DNA from: Devosia sp. 67-54
GTDB lineage: Bacteria > Pseudomonadota > Alphaproteobacteria > Rhizobiales > Devosiaceae
Direction: 5' to 3'
Assembly (NCBI RefSeq): GCF_001899075.1
Contig: NZ_MKVA01000005.1
Span: 620,001-684,000, forward strand
Length of the DNA stretch: 64,000 nucleotides
Position 1 is the first letter of the stretch. Each line of letters opens with the position of its first letter. Shown here in pieces: positions 9,125-20,332 of the stretch. The notes beneath the pieces were generated by a model, which saw nothing but the letters and a program-made list of their open reading frames with translations, was not told the DNA's origin and ran no database searches. The position numbers and the translations under genes are program-made.

Positions 9125-10344
9125 TAGGCGCTGTCACCCAGATAGATGCCCTTCTGCTTGAGGTAGGCGACCTCCTCGGGGCTGGCGAGCTCGCGGTCCC
9201 AGCGCGCCAGCGATTTGTTGATGTAGCGGAAGAAGGGCGGGCCGAGGAAGGCGTAGAGGATCATCGCCATGTAGCCGCGCGGCAGGGTCACGGCCTGGTC
9301 GTCCCGGGACGGCTCGAGCTCCCAGAAGCGCCTTGTGGCGATGGCGTGGTGGTTGGAATGCAGCATCAGGTTGTAGAACATGCCGGTCGATACGCGCCGG
9401 TGGCTGTCCCAGCTATGGCGCGCCTCCACCCGGGTACCGGGGATGCGCACCAGGCCGTAATGCTCGATGTAGTTCACCACCTCGAGGTAGATCTTGCCGA
9501 TGAAGCCGGCATAGGCGGAATAGAGGATGCCGATGGGGCCCAGGAACCAGACGTAGAAGGCGACCACCACCAGCGTCATCAACTGCCCGCGCCAGAAGCG
9601 GTTGTTCCAGAGCGTGTTGGGAATGCCCTTGCGCTTCAGCCGTTCGGCCTCGAAGCGCCTGGCGGCGAGCCACTGGCCGATGGTCGAGGAAAACACGAAG
9701 TGGACGATGTACTGGCCGCGGCGCGCCGTCGCCGGGTCGAGCTCGGTGCCGACATTGCGGTGGTGGCCGTGCACGTGCTCGATGGAAAAGCCGGTGTCCC
9801 AGGTGAAGGCCAGCAGCCAGCGGCCGACCAGGCGGTCGAACGGCTTGTCGGTGCGGTGCACGAGTTCATGAGCCACGTTCACGCCGGCGGCGCCGTAATA
9901 CATGCCGAGGCTGGCCCAGGCGCCCGGCCCGATGAGGCCGCTCATCGTGGCGGTGGCGGCGCGGGCGCCGACCGGGTCGATGCCGAGGGCCCGCGACAGC
10001 GCGTCCATCACCGGGATGCCGGTGGCCGAGGTGACGTTGAGCGTCACCAGCGTGGTGAAAATGATCAGCGGCAGCGTCAGGAACAGCATGAGCTGGCAGT
10101 ACCAGACCGGCGGCATCGCCTCCTTGTCGCCGGCATCGCCGAACAGCTCGTCGACGAAGCCGATGAGCACGAAGGACAGAAGCATGCCGGTCCAGGTCCA
10201 GCCGCCGCCCAGCGCCATGGCGTAGGTGCCCACGAGGATGAAGATGTTCATCATCGAGTAGCGCACGGTGTTGGCGGCGCGCGTCGCCAGCAGCGAGTTC
10301 ATCAGGCGCGGCGGCGGGGCGGCGGAGTCGTCTTGCGTCGTCAA
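9124..10344 (-). CDS. AlkB-like membrane di-iron hydroxylase
   Basis: 406 residues, with five or six membrane segments predicted by eye. The histidine boxes of AlkB-type alkane 1-monooxygenases are present in order: HELVHR, EHVHGHHRNVGTE, NYIEHYGLVR, then LMLHSNHHAIATRRFWELE. The last box is usually LQRHSDHH, so the Leu-Met-Leu and Asn changes mark a divergent branch. No rubredoxin or rubredoxin reductase gene lies nearby. The substrate may be an alkane, a fatty acyl chain or a terpenoid. Divergent from ssb, with an SOS box 100 bases upstream. Confidence 0.85.
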   Translation of the reverse strand: MTTQDDSAAPPPRLMNSLLATRAANTVRYSMMNIFILVGTYAMALGGGWTWTGMLLSFVLIGFVDELFGDAGDKEAMPPVWYCQLMLFLTLPLIIFTTLVTLNVTSATGIPVMDALSRALGIDPVGARAATATMSGLIGPGAWASLGMYYGAAGVNVAHELVHRTDKPFDRLVGRWLLAFTWDTGFSIEHVHGHHRNVGTELDPATARRGQYIVHFVFSSTIGQWLAARRFEAERLKRKGIPNTLWNNRFWRGQLMTLVVVAFYVWFLGPIGILYSAYAGFIGKIYLEVVNYIEHYGLVRIPGTRVEARHSWDSHRRVSTGMFYNLMLHSNHHAIATRRFWELEPSRDDQAVTLPRGYMAMILYAFLGPPFFRYINKSLARWDRELASPEEVAYLKQKGIYLGDSA

Positions 10345-10440
10345 AGCTGACTCGTGGTCTCGGGTTTTCGTGCTTGAAACTATTGTATCGACTCGCAGTT
10401 CTCAATGCACGGCGAATGCGGCGAAAACGTTGGCCCCGGC

Positions 10441-10469
10441 TTGAGAACAAAATACGAACATTCTATACT
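10441..10469 (+). promoter_or_regulatory. ssb promoter with LexA operator in the spacer
   Basis: TTGAGA (10441-10446), 17-base spacer, TATACT (10464-10469) is a good sigma-70 promoter. GAACAAAATACGAAC (10445-10459) is a perfect GAAC-N7-GAAC SOS box lying across the spacer, the classic position for repression by LexA. ssb starts about 90 bases downstream. Confidence 0.75.
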
Positions 10470-10566
10470 GTGCACAAAGCTCCCGCGGGGCTGAGAGGGG
10501 GCCGGGCGGTCGGATACAGTGCCGGCCGCATTCCACGGAAGCGGCGTAAGAGCGAAAGGACAAGCT

Positions 10567-11040
10567 ATGGCTGGCAGCGTGAACAAGGTGATTTTGGTCG
10601 GCAATCTGGGAGCCGATCCGGAGGTGCGGACGCTGCCCAGCGGCAACAAGGTGGTGAACCTTTCCGTCGCCACGTCCGACAGCTGGCGCGACAAGAACAG
10701 CGGCGAGCGCAAGGAAAAGACCGAGTGGCACCGGGTGGTGATCTTCTCGGAAGGCCTCGCCCGCGTGGCCGAGCAATATCTGCGCAAGGGCAGCAAGGTC
10801 TATCTCGAAGGCGCGCTGCAGACCCGCAAATGGCAGGACCAGTCCGGCCAGGACAAATATTCGACGGAGGTGGTGCTGCAGGGGTTCAACTCGAACCTCA
10901 CCATGCTCGACGGCCGCGGCGAGAATGCCGGGGAGTCCGGCGGCTTCTCGAGCCCGCCCGCCCGCTCCGAAGGCCGCCGCCCCTCAGCCAGCGCCCCAGC
11001 CTTCGAATCCGGCGGCATGGACGACGACATTCCGTTCTGA
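10567..11040 (+). CDS. ssb: Single-stranded DNA-binding protein
   Basis: 157 residues. OB-fold core from [17 protein letters not shown] to YSTEVVLQG, a disordered Gly/Ser/Pro-rich linker, and the acidic tip MDDDIPF, which recruits repair and replication partners. AAGGA precedes ATG 10567; the upstream in-frame start would add a sequence foreign to SSB. Controlled by the SOS-box promoter upstream and closed by a strong terminator. In many relatives ssb lies head-to-head with uvrA, but here 2.9 kb separates them. Confidence 0.96.
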   Translation: MAGSVNKVILVGNLGADPEVRTLPSGNKVVNLSVATSDSWRDKNSGERKEKTEWHRVVIFSEGLARVAEQYLRKGSKVYLEGALQTRKWQDQSGQDKYSTEVVLQGFNSNLTMLDGRGENAGESGGFSSPPARSEGRRPSASAPAFESGGMDDDIPF

Positions 11041-11061
11041 GCGGTACTGGTCCGCAAACGA

Positions 11062-11086
11062 AAAGGGCGGCCCGGGGCCGCCCTTT
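11062..11086. terminator. Bidirectional terminator after ssb
   Basis: AAAGGGCGGCC (11062-11072) and GGCCGCCCTTT (11076-11086), an 11-bp perfect stem with a 3-base loop. It lies between the convergent ssb and secreted-protein genes and can serve both strands. Confidence 0.8.
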
Positions 11087-11107
11087 GCATCTGCATTTCC
11101 CGAAGGC

Positions 11108-11638
11108 TCAGGCCTTGGTGAAGGGGATGTTGGCGTCGACCTTGTCGCCGGTGTCGTTGAAGGTGGCGTGGAACTCGACCTTCAGCGAATTGCCGCCGGA
11201 CAGCACCACCGTCGAGGCGATGGAAATGTCGTTGCCCTCGTTGTCGTCGGCGCGCTGCTTCAGGTCGAACACGATCTGGTCGCCCCTCTTCTGGCCCACG
11301 GCGACGCCGCGGAAGCCGCCGATGCCGGAGTTCATCACGGCCTCGTAGCGCTTGTTGGCGTCGGAATAGGCGATGGTGCCGGTCACCGAGAGCTGGGCGC
11401 CGCCCAGCGAGCAGCGGCCGGTGTAGTTGAGCTTGCCGCCATTGCCCGAGCTCAGCGCCATCTTGCAGCTCACGGGCTGGGTCTGCGAGCCCGAAAGCTG
11501 GCCTTTGCCGTTCCACGTGCCGAGATATTTCTCGAGCGCGCCGATTTCAGCCGGGCCGGCCAGAGCGGGCACGACTCCGGCGACCAGCATGGCGCCGCCG
11601 AGCACAGCCGCCCGCATAAGGGGTCCGAACAGGTTCAT
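11108..11638 (-). CDS. Secreted protein of unknown function
   Basis: 176 residues. Signal peptide: MNLFGPLMRAAVLGGAMLVAG, cleaved probably after VPALA. The mature part starts with LEKYLGTWNGKG and continues as alternating short strands (KLNYTGRCSLGG, LSVTGTIAYSD), suggesting a small periplasmic beta-barrel of lipocalin size. Two cysteines (PVSCKM and GRCSLG) could form a disulfide. GGAGG lies 10 bases before ATG 11638; a TTG at 11644 is an alternative. I do not recognise the family. Confidence 0.7.
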   Translation of the reverse strand: MNLFGPLMRAAVLGGAMLVAGVVPALAGPAEIGALEKYLGTWNGKGQLSGSQTQPVSCKMALSSGNGGKLNYTGRCSLGGAQLSVTGTIAYSDANKRYEAVMNSGIGGFRGVAVGQKRGDQIVFDLKQRADDNEGNDISIASTVVLSGGNSLKVEFHATFNDTGDKVDANIPFTKA

Positions 11639-12026
11639 TTTCAAAGTTCCTCCAAGGGTGAAGACTCGCCCCCCGGCGACAGAAGGGGTGCGAGGATGGC
11701 TGACTCCATGCCCCGCAATGCGAGGCGAGCGTTACCACAAAAAGCGCTGTAAACAAGGCCGTGCGCGGTGTTTCCCGGTAGCGGCGGGGTGTTTGCGTGC
11801 ATTCCGGACTGGCTGTTGCAGCAAGTCCGCGGGACGATGGCCGCAATACTTGCTTTTTTCTGTCCCCACAGGCCCGGTGGGCCTCGAAAACGGCCCAATT
11901 CCGCACCATATGCGATAGCAGTGGATTGCAGGCGTTCGATCGCCGCCAAAGCCCCGTGGAATTAGGCTTTTCCGGGGGAATCGCATAGACCCACTAGCAG
12001 TTCGAACGACCTCGAAAAAGCACCCC
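11639..12026. other. 388-bp intergenic region upstream of gyrA
   Basis: Leader and promoter space for two divergent genes, the secreted protein and gyrA. A short hairpin AGGCCC-GGT-GGGCCT lies at 11870-11884. No protein-coding frame here is credible, and I could not pick a convincing -35/-10 pair for gyrA. Confidence 0.5.
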
Positions 12027-14788
<2,762 letters not shown>

Positions 14789-14789
<1 letters not shown>

Positions 14790-15286
14790 TGCGCAGCCTG
14801 CGGATCGGGGAGATCGTCCTCGAGCCGCAGGTCGCGGCCCACGCGGCCGAACTGTTCACTGTGCTCGACGATCCGGACCTCTATGGCTTTGTCGACGACA
14901 AGGGGCCGGCGAGCGAAACAGCGCTGCGCGAACGGCTTGCCCGGCTGGAAAGCCGTCAATCCCCGGACGGGTTGGAACAGTGGCTGAACTGGGTGGTACG
15001 GAACGCGACCGGCGCGGTGACCGGCTACGTGCAGGCGACGGTGCGGGCGCACGGCGAGGCGGAGATCGCCTATGTGCTCGGCCGGCGGTTCTGGCGCCAG
15101 GGCATCGCGTTCGCAGCCTGCTCGGCCATGCTGGAGGAACTGGCAGGCGCCTACGGCGTAACGCGTGCCGTCGCGACGCTCGATCCGGACAACATCGCCT
15201 CGCTTGCCTTATTGCGAAAACTGGGGTTTCGGTTCGAATCCGAGGACATCGCGGCGCATGAGGTGCGTCATGTCCGCGACCTTTGA
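14789..15286 (+). CDS. GNAT family N-acetyltransferase
   Basis: 165 residues; its ATG overlaps the last base of the gyrA stop. Acceptor-side N-terminus, then [27 protein letters not shown] in place of the usual R/QxxGxG/A acetyl-CoA loop, and [20 protein letters not shown] near the end, as in RimJ/RimL-type acetyltransferases. Substrate unknown. Probably cotranscribed with gyrA and the LysE gene after it. Confidence 0.85.
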
Positions 15287-15297
15287 GGAGCATCATT

Positions 15298-15918
15298 TTG
15301 TTCAGCCTCGCCACACTCATCCCCTATCTCGGCGCCTGCTTCGTGCTCGCCATCGTGCCCGGCCCGACGGTCACCGTGATCCTCGCCAACGCGCTGCGCT
15401 CCGGCACGCTGGCCGGGCTGTCGATCATTGCCGGCACGCAGCTCGGCCTCGTCACCATGATCCTGGTGGTCGGGCTCGGGCTCGAGGCGGTGATGGGCTT
15501 CATGGCCTTCGCCTTCGACTGGATCAAGCTCGCCGGCGCCGCCTATCTCGTCTGGCTCGGTTTCAACATGCTGATGAGCAAGGGCGAGCTCGGCACCGCC
15601 GCGACCGGACCGGCAAAGTCCTACCGGCGGCTGATGCTCGACGGCTTCGTGGTGATCTGGTCGAACCCCAAGGCGCTGATCTTCCTCGGCGCCTTCCTGC
15701 CGCAATTCGTCAGCCGCGAAGGCGCCGCGTTCCCGCAGGTCGTGGTGCTCGGCCTGTTCTTCATGCTGGTGGCTGGAGCGTCGGATTCGATGTACGCGAT
15801 CCTCGGCGGCCGCGCCCGCGGCCTGCTGTCGGCCGCCCGGGTGAGGCTGCTGAGCCGGATCTCGGGTGTCCTCCTGATGGCCGGCGGCGTATGGCTGGCG
15901 CTGGTCAAGAAGGCCTGA
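15298..15918 (+). CDS. LysE family exporter, copy 1
   Basis: 206 residues starting at TTG 15298, with GAGGAG seven bases upstream. About six membrane helices; the family signatures are [22 protein letters not shown] at the N-terminus and [18 protein letters not shown] in the middle. LysE/RhtB proteins export amino acids or related small molecules by proton exchange; the substrate cannot be read from sequence. Followed in the same frame by a second copy. Confidence 0.9.
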   Translation: MFSLATLIPYLGACFVLAIVPGPTVTVILANALRSGTLAGLSIIAGTQLGLVTMILVVGLGLEAVMGFMAFAFDWIKLAGAAYLVWLGFNMLMSKGELGTAATGPAKSYRRLMLDGFVVIWSNPKALIFLGAFLPQFVSREGAAFPQVVVLGLFFMLVAGASDSMYAILGGRARGLLSAARVRLLSRISGVLLMAGGVWLALVKKA

Positions 15919-16041
15919 CGGTCCTGCTATTTTCGCGGTTTCGCTCGCCGGCTCGGGTCCGGGCAGGAAAACCGTTGCCAGTCCTCCCGGAAACGCTCTA
16001 GAGGCGATCGTCCCGCCGCGCGAGTCGTCGCCATCCTCCAT

Positions 16042-16659
16042 ATTCCTGCGCTCTCCGTTCTGATCCCCTACACGATCGCGGCGTTCGTCGTCGTGGCCGT
16101 GCCGGGCATTACCGTGTCGACCGTGGTCAGCACCGCGCTCGCCCGCGGGCTGGTGCCCGCCTACTGGTTCGAGCTCGGGGCGGCGCTGGGGCGGTTCTCG
16201 ATGGTGCTGGTGGTGGCCGTGGCGCTGCAGGCGGTCGCGGGGCTCGTCTCGACGCTGTTCGACGTCATCAAGTATATCGGCGCGGCCTATCTGCTGTATC
16301 TCGGCATCGGCTATCTGACCTCGCGCGGCGGCATCAAGCTCAACGCCCAGCAGGAGCGGCGCTCGCCGTGGCGGCAGGTGGCGGCCGGTTTCTTCACGTT
16401 GTGGAGCAATCCCAAGGCGATGCTGTTCTTCGGCGCCTTCATCCCGCAATTCGTCGATCCCAACTACCCGGCCTGGCCGCAGGTGCTGTTCCTCGGGTTG
16501 ATCGAGATCGGCGCGGCGTTCATCACCGACAGCGGCTATATCGCGCTGTCGGTGGGTGCGCGCAGCGTAATGACCGGCGGCGCGCTGGTCTGGGTCAACC
16601 GCGTCGCCGGCGTGATCCTGCTCGGCGCCGCAATCTGGCTGGCAACGCTCAGCCGCTAG
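16042..16659 (+). CDS. LysE family exporter, copy 2, with non-standard start
   Basis: About 205 residues. Signatures VVVAVPGITVSTVVSTALARG and LWSNPKAMLFFGAFIPQFVD match copy 1. The first GTG, at 16093, would remove most of the first membrane helix. Upstream the frame is open back to the copy 1 stop but contains no ATG, GTG or TTG. ATT 16042 aligns exactly with the TTG of copy 1 (both ten residues through LIPY) and gives almost the same length, so I take it as a rare AUU start. The alternatives are a damaged start or a truncated protein from GTG 16093. Confidence 0.75.
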   Translation: MPALSVLIPYTIAAFVVVAVPGITVSTVVSTALARGLVPAYWFELGAALGRFSMVLVVAVALQAVAGLVSTLFDVIKYIGAAYLLYLGIGYLTSRGGIKLNAQQERRSPWRQVAAGFFTLWSNPKAMLFFGAFIPQFVDPNYPAWPQVLFLGLIEIGAAFITDSGYIALSVGARSVMTGGALVWVNRVAGVILLGAAIWLATLSR

Positions 16660-16666
16660 TGCGCTT

Positions 16667-16763
16667 GTGCTCCGGCCAGCCGCCCGCGAGGGCGTCTGCT
16701 CGGCCAACCGGCAGTTTGTCCGTGCTCTGGCCGACCGGCCGCGAGAGCGTCCGTTCGGCCAAC
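16667..16763. repeat. Two imperfect 55-bp tandem repeats
   Basis: Units begin with GTGCTC at 16667 and 16722. Both continue as GGCC(A/G), CCGCGAG and TCGGCCAACCG in the same order. They fill most of the gap between the second LysE gene and coaD. Meaning unknown. Confidence 0.5.
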
Positions 16764-16848
16764 CGCGAGGCGGGCCTGCTTGCCTTGGCGGCGGGGGCGT
16801 GACAGAACCCCGGCGCACACCGCGTGGGGCATTGGGGAGGGCGGCGAC

Positions 16849-17340
16849 GTGAGCAAATTGATCGGATTTTACCCGGGGTCGTTCGATCCGCTGACCAACG
16901 GGCACCTCGATGTCATCGAGCGCGCCTGCAAGCTCGTCGACACGCTGGTCGTCGCGGTGGGCACGCATGCCAGCAAGCAGCCGCTGTTCTCGCATGCCGA
17001 CCGGCTGGCGCTGCTCGAGGCCTCGCTCGAGCCGGTGGGCAAGCGCACCGATACCGAGATGCGCATCGTCGATTTCGACGGCCTGGCGGTCACGGCGGCG
17101 CGCCAGCACGGCGCCAAGCTCATCATCCGCGGCCTGCGCGACACCACCGACTATAATTACGAGATGCAGATGGTCGGCATGAACGCGCAGATGGCGCCCG
17201 ATCTGCAGACGGTGTTCCTGCCGTCGTCGCCGCCGGTCCGCCATATCTCGGCCACGCTCGTGCGCCAGATCGCACAGCTTGGGGGCGACATCTCGAAATT
17301 CGTCCCGGCCAACGTTCTGGAAGCACTCAAATCCAAATGA
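16849..17340 (+). CDS. coaD: Phosphopantetheine adenylyltransferase
   Basis: 163 residues. Fourth step of coenzyme A synthesis, ATP plus 4'-phosphopantetheine to dephospho-CoA. The N-terminal GFYPGSFDPLTNGHLDVI carries the nucleotidyltransferase T/HxGH-type motif, and IIRGLRDTTDYNYE and SSPPVRHISATLVRQ are specific to CoaD. GTG 16849 lies after GGGGAGGG at 16834-16841. Starts the coaD-cyclophilin-cyclophilin-queA-tgt run; its stop overlaps the next ATG (ATGA). Confidence 0.95.
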   Translation: MSKLIGFYPGSFDPLTNGHLDVIERACKLVDTLVVAVGTHASKQPLFSHADRLALLEASLEPVGKRTDTEMRIVDFDGLAVTAARQHGAKLIIRGLRDTTDYNYEMQMVGMNAQMAPDLQTVFLPSSPPVRHISATLVRQIAQLGGDISKFVPANVLEALKSK

Positions 17341-17906
17341 ACTCACCGCTCAAGCGCGCCGGTGCCATTTTCGGCATCCTGGCCATCCTCGCGGCTGCCG
17401 TGTTCGGCGCCTCGCTCGCTGCTCCCGCCAAGGCGGCGGACGGCACTCCGCATTTGATCCTGACGCTCAAGGATGGCGACGTCGACATCCAGCTGCTGCC
17501 CGACGTGGCGCCCAAGCATGTCGAGCGCATCGTCACGCTCACCAACCAGGGCTTCTACAACGGCCTCACCTTCCACCGGGTGATCGACGGCTTCATGGCG
17601 CAGACCGGCGATCCGACCGGCACCGGCATGGGCGGCTCGGACCTGCCGGACGTGAAGGCGGAGTTCTCCAACCTCCATTACGATCCGGGCACGGTCGGCG
17701 CGGCGCGCGCCAGCGATCCGGACACCTTCAACTCGCAGTTCTTCATCACCTTCGCCGATGCCGGTTTCCTCGACGGGCAGTACACGGTGTTCGGCAAGGT
17801 CGTGTCCGGCATGGACGCGGTCAACAAGATCAAGAAGGGCGACCCGCAATCGGGCGAGGTCCAGGACCCCGACAAGATCATTTCCGCAAAGATCGTCTAC
17901 AAATAG
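17337..17906 (+). CDS. Exported cyclophilin-type peptidyl-prolyl isomerase
   Basis: 189 residues. A 34-residue signal peptide (hydrophobic GAIFGILAILAAAVFGASLA, then APAKAA) directs it to the periplasm. The cyclophilin domain follows: FHRVIDGFMAQTGDPTGTG, FNSQFFITFADAGFLDGQY and FGKVVSGMDAVNKI, with the active-site Arg and Phe present. It overlaps coaD by four bases and is followed 14 bases later by a cytoplasmic copy. Confidence 0.93.
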   Translation: MNSPLKRAGAIFGILAILAAAVFGASLAAPAKAADGTPHLILTLKDGDVDIQLLPDVAPKHVERIVTLTNQGFYNGLTFHRVIDGFMAQTGDPTGTGMGGSDLPDVKAEFSNLHYDPGTVGAARASDPDTFNSQFFITFADAGFLDGQYTVFGKVVSGMDAVNKIKKGDPQSGEVQDPDKIISAKIVYK

Positions 17907-17920
17907 GAAGGAGCCAGCGA

Positions 17921-18397
17921 TTGGCTGACATCAAAGATCCCGAGAACACGCTGCTGATCGAAACCACCAAGGGACCGGTGGTCATCGAGATGCGCCCCGA
18001 CCTCGCCCCCAACCACGTCGCCCACATCAAGAAGCTGGCGCGCGAGGGCTTCTACGACGGGATCGTGTTCCATCGCGTGATCGATGGCTTCATGGCGCAG
18101 ACCGGCGATCCGACCGGCACCGGCACGGGTTCGTCGAAATATCCGAACCTGAAGCAGGAATTCAGCGCAGAGCCGCATGTGCGCGGCACCGCCTCGATGG
18201 CCCGGGCGCAGAACCCCGACAGCGCCAATTCGCAATTCTTCATCTGCTTCGACGACGCCCGCTTCCTCGACAAGCAATACACGGTGTGGGGCAAGGTCAT
18301 CGAGGGCATGGAGAACGTCGACCAGATCAAGCGCGGCGAGCCGGTGCGCGATCCCGACAAAATGATCTCGGTGAAGGTCGCCGCCGACGCCAAATAG
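17921..18397 (+). CDS. ppiB: Cytoplasmic cyclophilin-type peptidyl-prolyl isomerase
   Basis: 158 residues from TTG 17921, seven bases after AGGAAGGAG. No signal peptide. The active-site string FHRVIDGFMAQTGDPTGTG is identical to that in the upstream exported copy; NSQFFICFDDARFLDKQYTVWGKVIEGM completes the domain. The pair looks like an old tandem duplication, one copy gaining or losing a signal peptide. Confidence 0.93.
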   Translation: MADIKDPENTLLIETTKGPVVIEMRPDLAPNHVAHIKKLAREGFYDGIVFHRVIDGFMAQTGDPTGTGTGSSKYPNLKQEFSAEPHVRGTASMARAQNPDSANSQFFICFDDARFLDKQYTVWGKVIEGMENVDQIKRGEPVRDPDKMISVKVAADAK

Positions 18398-18408
18398 CGG
18401 AGCGCGCG

Positions 18409-18864
18409 GTGAAGCCGATGACCATCCTCTGGGTTCTCCTCGGCGTCATCTCGGGCGCCTGCATTGCGGTGCAGGCGCCGATCAATGCCCAGCTCGGACG
18501 CGACCTCGGGCTGCCGTTCGCGGCAGCCTTCGTGTCGTTCGCCGCCGGCACGGTGGTGCTGGCGGTGGTGACGTTTGCGACCGCCGCGGCGCTGCAGGTC
18601 CAGATCCACTGGGCGCAGCCCGCCTGGTGGCTGTTCATCGCCGGCGGCGCGCTGGGAACGGTGTTCGTGACCTCGACCATCGTGCTGACGCCGCAGATCG
18701 GCGCTGCGGCGGTGATGGGGCTCATCGTCACCGGCCAGCTTCTCGCCGGGCTGGTGATCGACAAGACCGGCTTTCTCGCCGCGCCGATGCACGGCATCAC
18801 CCCCGGCCGCATCGTGGGTGCCGCCCTGCTGGTGGTCGGCGCGCTGATGATCCGGCTGCTCTAG
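18409..18864 (+). CDS. DMT-superfamily transporter (DUF606/YdcZ)
   Basis: 151 residues from GTG 18409 (GGAG at 18399-18402). About five hydrophobic helices: ILWVLLGVISGACIAVQAPIN, AAAFVSFAAGTVVLAVV, WWLFIAGGALGTVFVTSTI, AAAVMGLIVTGQLLAGLVIDK and GRIVGAALLVVGALMIRLL. The NAQLG after helix 1 and the late GLVIDKTGF are typical of DUF606. Short, so probably works as a dimer. Substrate unknown. Confidence 0.85.
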   Translation: MKPMTILWVLLGVISGACIAVQAPINAQLGRDLGLPFAAAFVSFAAGTVVLAVVTFATAAALQVQIHWAQPAWWLFIAGGALGTVFVTSTIVLTPQIGAAAVMGLIVTGQLLAGLVIDKTGFLAAPMHGITPGRIVGAALLVVGALMIRLL

Positions 18865-18872
18865 AGGCTCTC

Positions 18873-19262
18873 ATGCTGCGATCGATTGCTCTTCTTGCTG
18901 TGGTTGCTGCGTCGCCCGCGATGGCGACGGAGTGGGTGCATTGCGCCGACGCCGGCGGCGCCGCGAGCTTCGACTATCTCGCCGGCGACGGCACCGGCGT
19001 GCTGCAGATTTCGGCCGTCACCATCACGGCGGCGGAAAAGGTCTGGGCCAGCGATCCGGCGAACGGGCCGGGCGACCCGGTGTCGGTCGGCCAGGCCTAT
19101 GAGGATGGCGCCATGGTGCTGATCCACGCCATGGACAAGGATTTCGGCAAGCTCGCCGAGCTGAAGCTGTTCAAGGCCGGCGAGGCTGACGCGGTGGCGC
19201 TGGGCGGCACGCTGCGCATCGTCGGGCAGGGCGCCTGGACCGTAAGCTGCGATCCCGGCTGA
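18873..19262 (+). CDS. Small secreted protein of unknown function
   Basis: 129 residues. Signal peptide [18 protein letters not shown], then mature [18 protein letters not shown]. Contains two cysteines, one near the N-terminus and one near the C-terminus (VSCDPG), which could pair. Middle part is acidic. Its stop overlaps the queA ATG by one base, so it is in the same transcript. I do not recognise a family. Confidence 0.75.
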   Translation: MLRSIALLAVVAASPAMATEWVHCADAGGAASFDYLAGDGTGVLQISAVTITAAEKVWASDPANGPGDPVSVGQAYEDGAMVLIHAMDKDFGKLAELKLFKAGEADAVALGGTLRIVGQGAWTVSCDPG

Positions 19263-20332
19263 TGCGCGTCGACCTGTTCGATTTCGAGTTGCCGGAAGAG
19301 CGGATCGCGCTGCATCCGGCCGAACCGCGCGACAGCGCGCGCATGCTGGTGGTGCGGCCGGGCGAGCCGCTCGCGGACGGGCGCGTCACCGACCTCGTCG
19401 ACATCCTCCGGCCGGGCGACGTGCTGGTGGTCAACGACACCAAAGTGCTGCCGGCCGAGCTCAGGGGCACGCGCATCCGCGGCGAGGCCCGTGCCTCGGT
19501 GTCGTTCAACCTGCACAAGCGGGTCGATCGCCAGACCTGGCGCGCCTTCGCGCGGCCGGCCAAGCGGCTGCATTTGCTCGACCGGCTGGAGCTGGGCGAC
19601 GACGGCTCGCTGCTGGCGACCGTCGCCGGCAAGGGCGAGACCGGCGAGGTGACGCTGGAGTTCGACCTCGGCGGGCCTGAGCTCGACGAGGCGATCAAGG
19701 CGCACGGCGCCATGCCGCTGCCCCCCTATATCGAGGCCAAGCGGCACACCGAGGACCGCGACAAGACCGACTACCAGACGGTCTATGCCGCCGTGGACGG
19801 CGCCGTGGCGGCGCCGACCGCCGGGCTGCACTTCACCGAAGGGCTCTTGCAGGCGCTGAGCGACAGGGGCATCGGCATCGAGCGCGTTACCCTGCATGTG
19901 GGCGCCGGCACCTTCCTGCCGATGAAGGCCGACGATACCGACGACCACGTCATGCACGCCGAATGGGGCGAGCTGACCGAAGCCGTGGTGCACCGGCTGG
20001 AGGCCGCCAAGGCCAGGGGCGGCCGCATCGTCGCCGTCGGCACGACGAGCCTCAGATTGCTGGAGACGGCGGCGCGGGCGACCGGCACGCTGAAGCCGTT
20101 CATCGGCGAAACCGACATCTTCATCACCCCCGGCTTCCGCTTCCGCGCCGTCGACGTGCTGATGACCAATTTCCACCTGCCGAAATCGACGCTGTTCATG
20201 CTGGTCTCGGCCTTCTCCGGGCTCGAGACGATGCAGGCGGCCTACGCCCACGCCATCCGCTTCAAGTACCGGTTCTATTCCTACGGGGATTCGTCCCTGC
20301 TGTTCCGCGCGGAGCAGGGGGACGATCAATGA
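19262..20332 (+). CDS. queA: S-adenosylmethionine:tRNA ribosyltransferase-isomerase
   Basis: 356 residues. Transfers the ribosyl part of SAM to preQ1 in tRNA, forming epoxyqueuosine. Motifs: [65 protein letters not shown] and [17 protein letters not shown]. Overlaps tgt by four bases (ATGA), so the two queuosine steps are coupled. No preQ1 riboswitch fits between the overlapping genes. Confidence 0.96.
   Translation: MRVDLFDFELPEERIALHPAEPRDSARMLVVRPGEPLADGRVTDLVDILRPGDVLVVNDTKVLPAELRGTRIRGEARASVSFNLHKRVDRQTWRAFARPAKRLHLLDRLELGDDGSLLATVAGKGETGEVTLEFDLGGPELDEAIKAHGAMPLPPYIEAKRHTEDRDKTDYQTVYAAVDGAVAAPTAGLHFTEGLLQALSDRGIGIERVTLHVGAGTFLPMKADDTDDHVMHAEWGELTEAVVHRLEAAKARGGRIVAVGTTSLRLLETAARATGTLKPFIGETDIFITPGFRFRAVDVLMTNFHLPKSTLFMLVSAFSGLETMQAAYAHAIRFKYRFYSYGDSSLLFRAEQGDDQ

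Noticed and set aside
11870-11884. AGGCCC-GGT-GGGCCT hairpin as a terminator
   Set aside because: Six-bp stem without a T-run in the direction of any upstream gene.
15268-17346. 692-codon minus-strand frame across the LysE genes and coaD
   Set aside because: Runs opposite to four well-supported genes and has no domain or ribosome-binding site.
19230-19262. preQ1 riboswitch before queA
   Set aside because: The preceding gene overlaps the queA start, so there is no leader space, and no pseudoknot-like pattern is visible.
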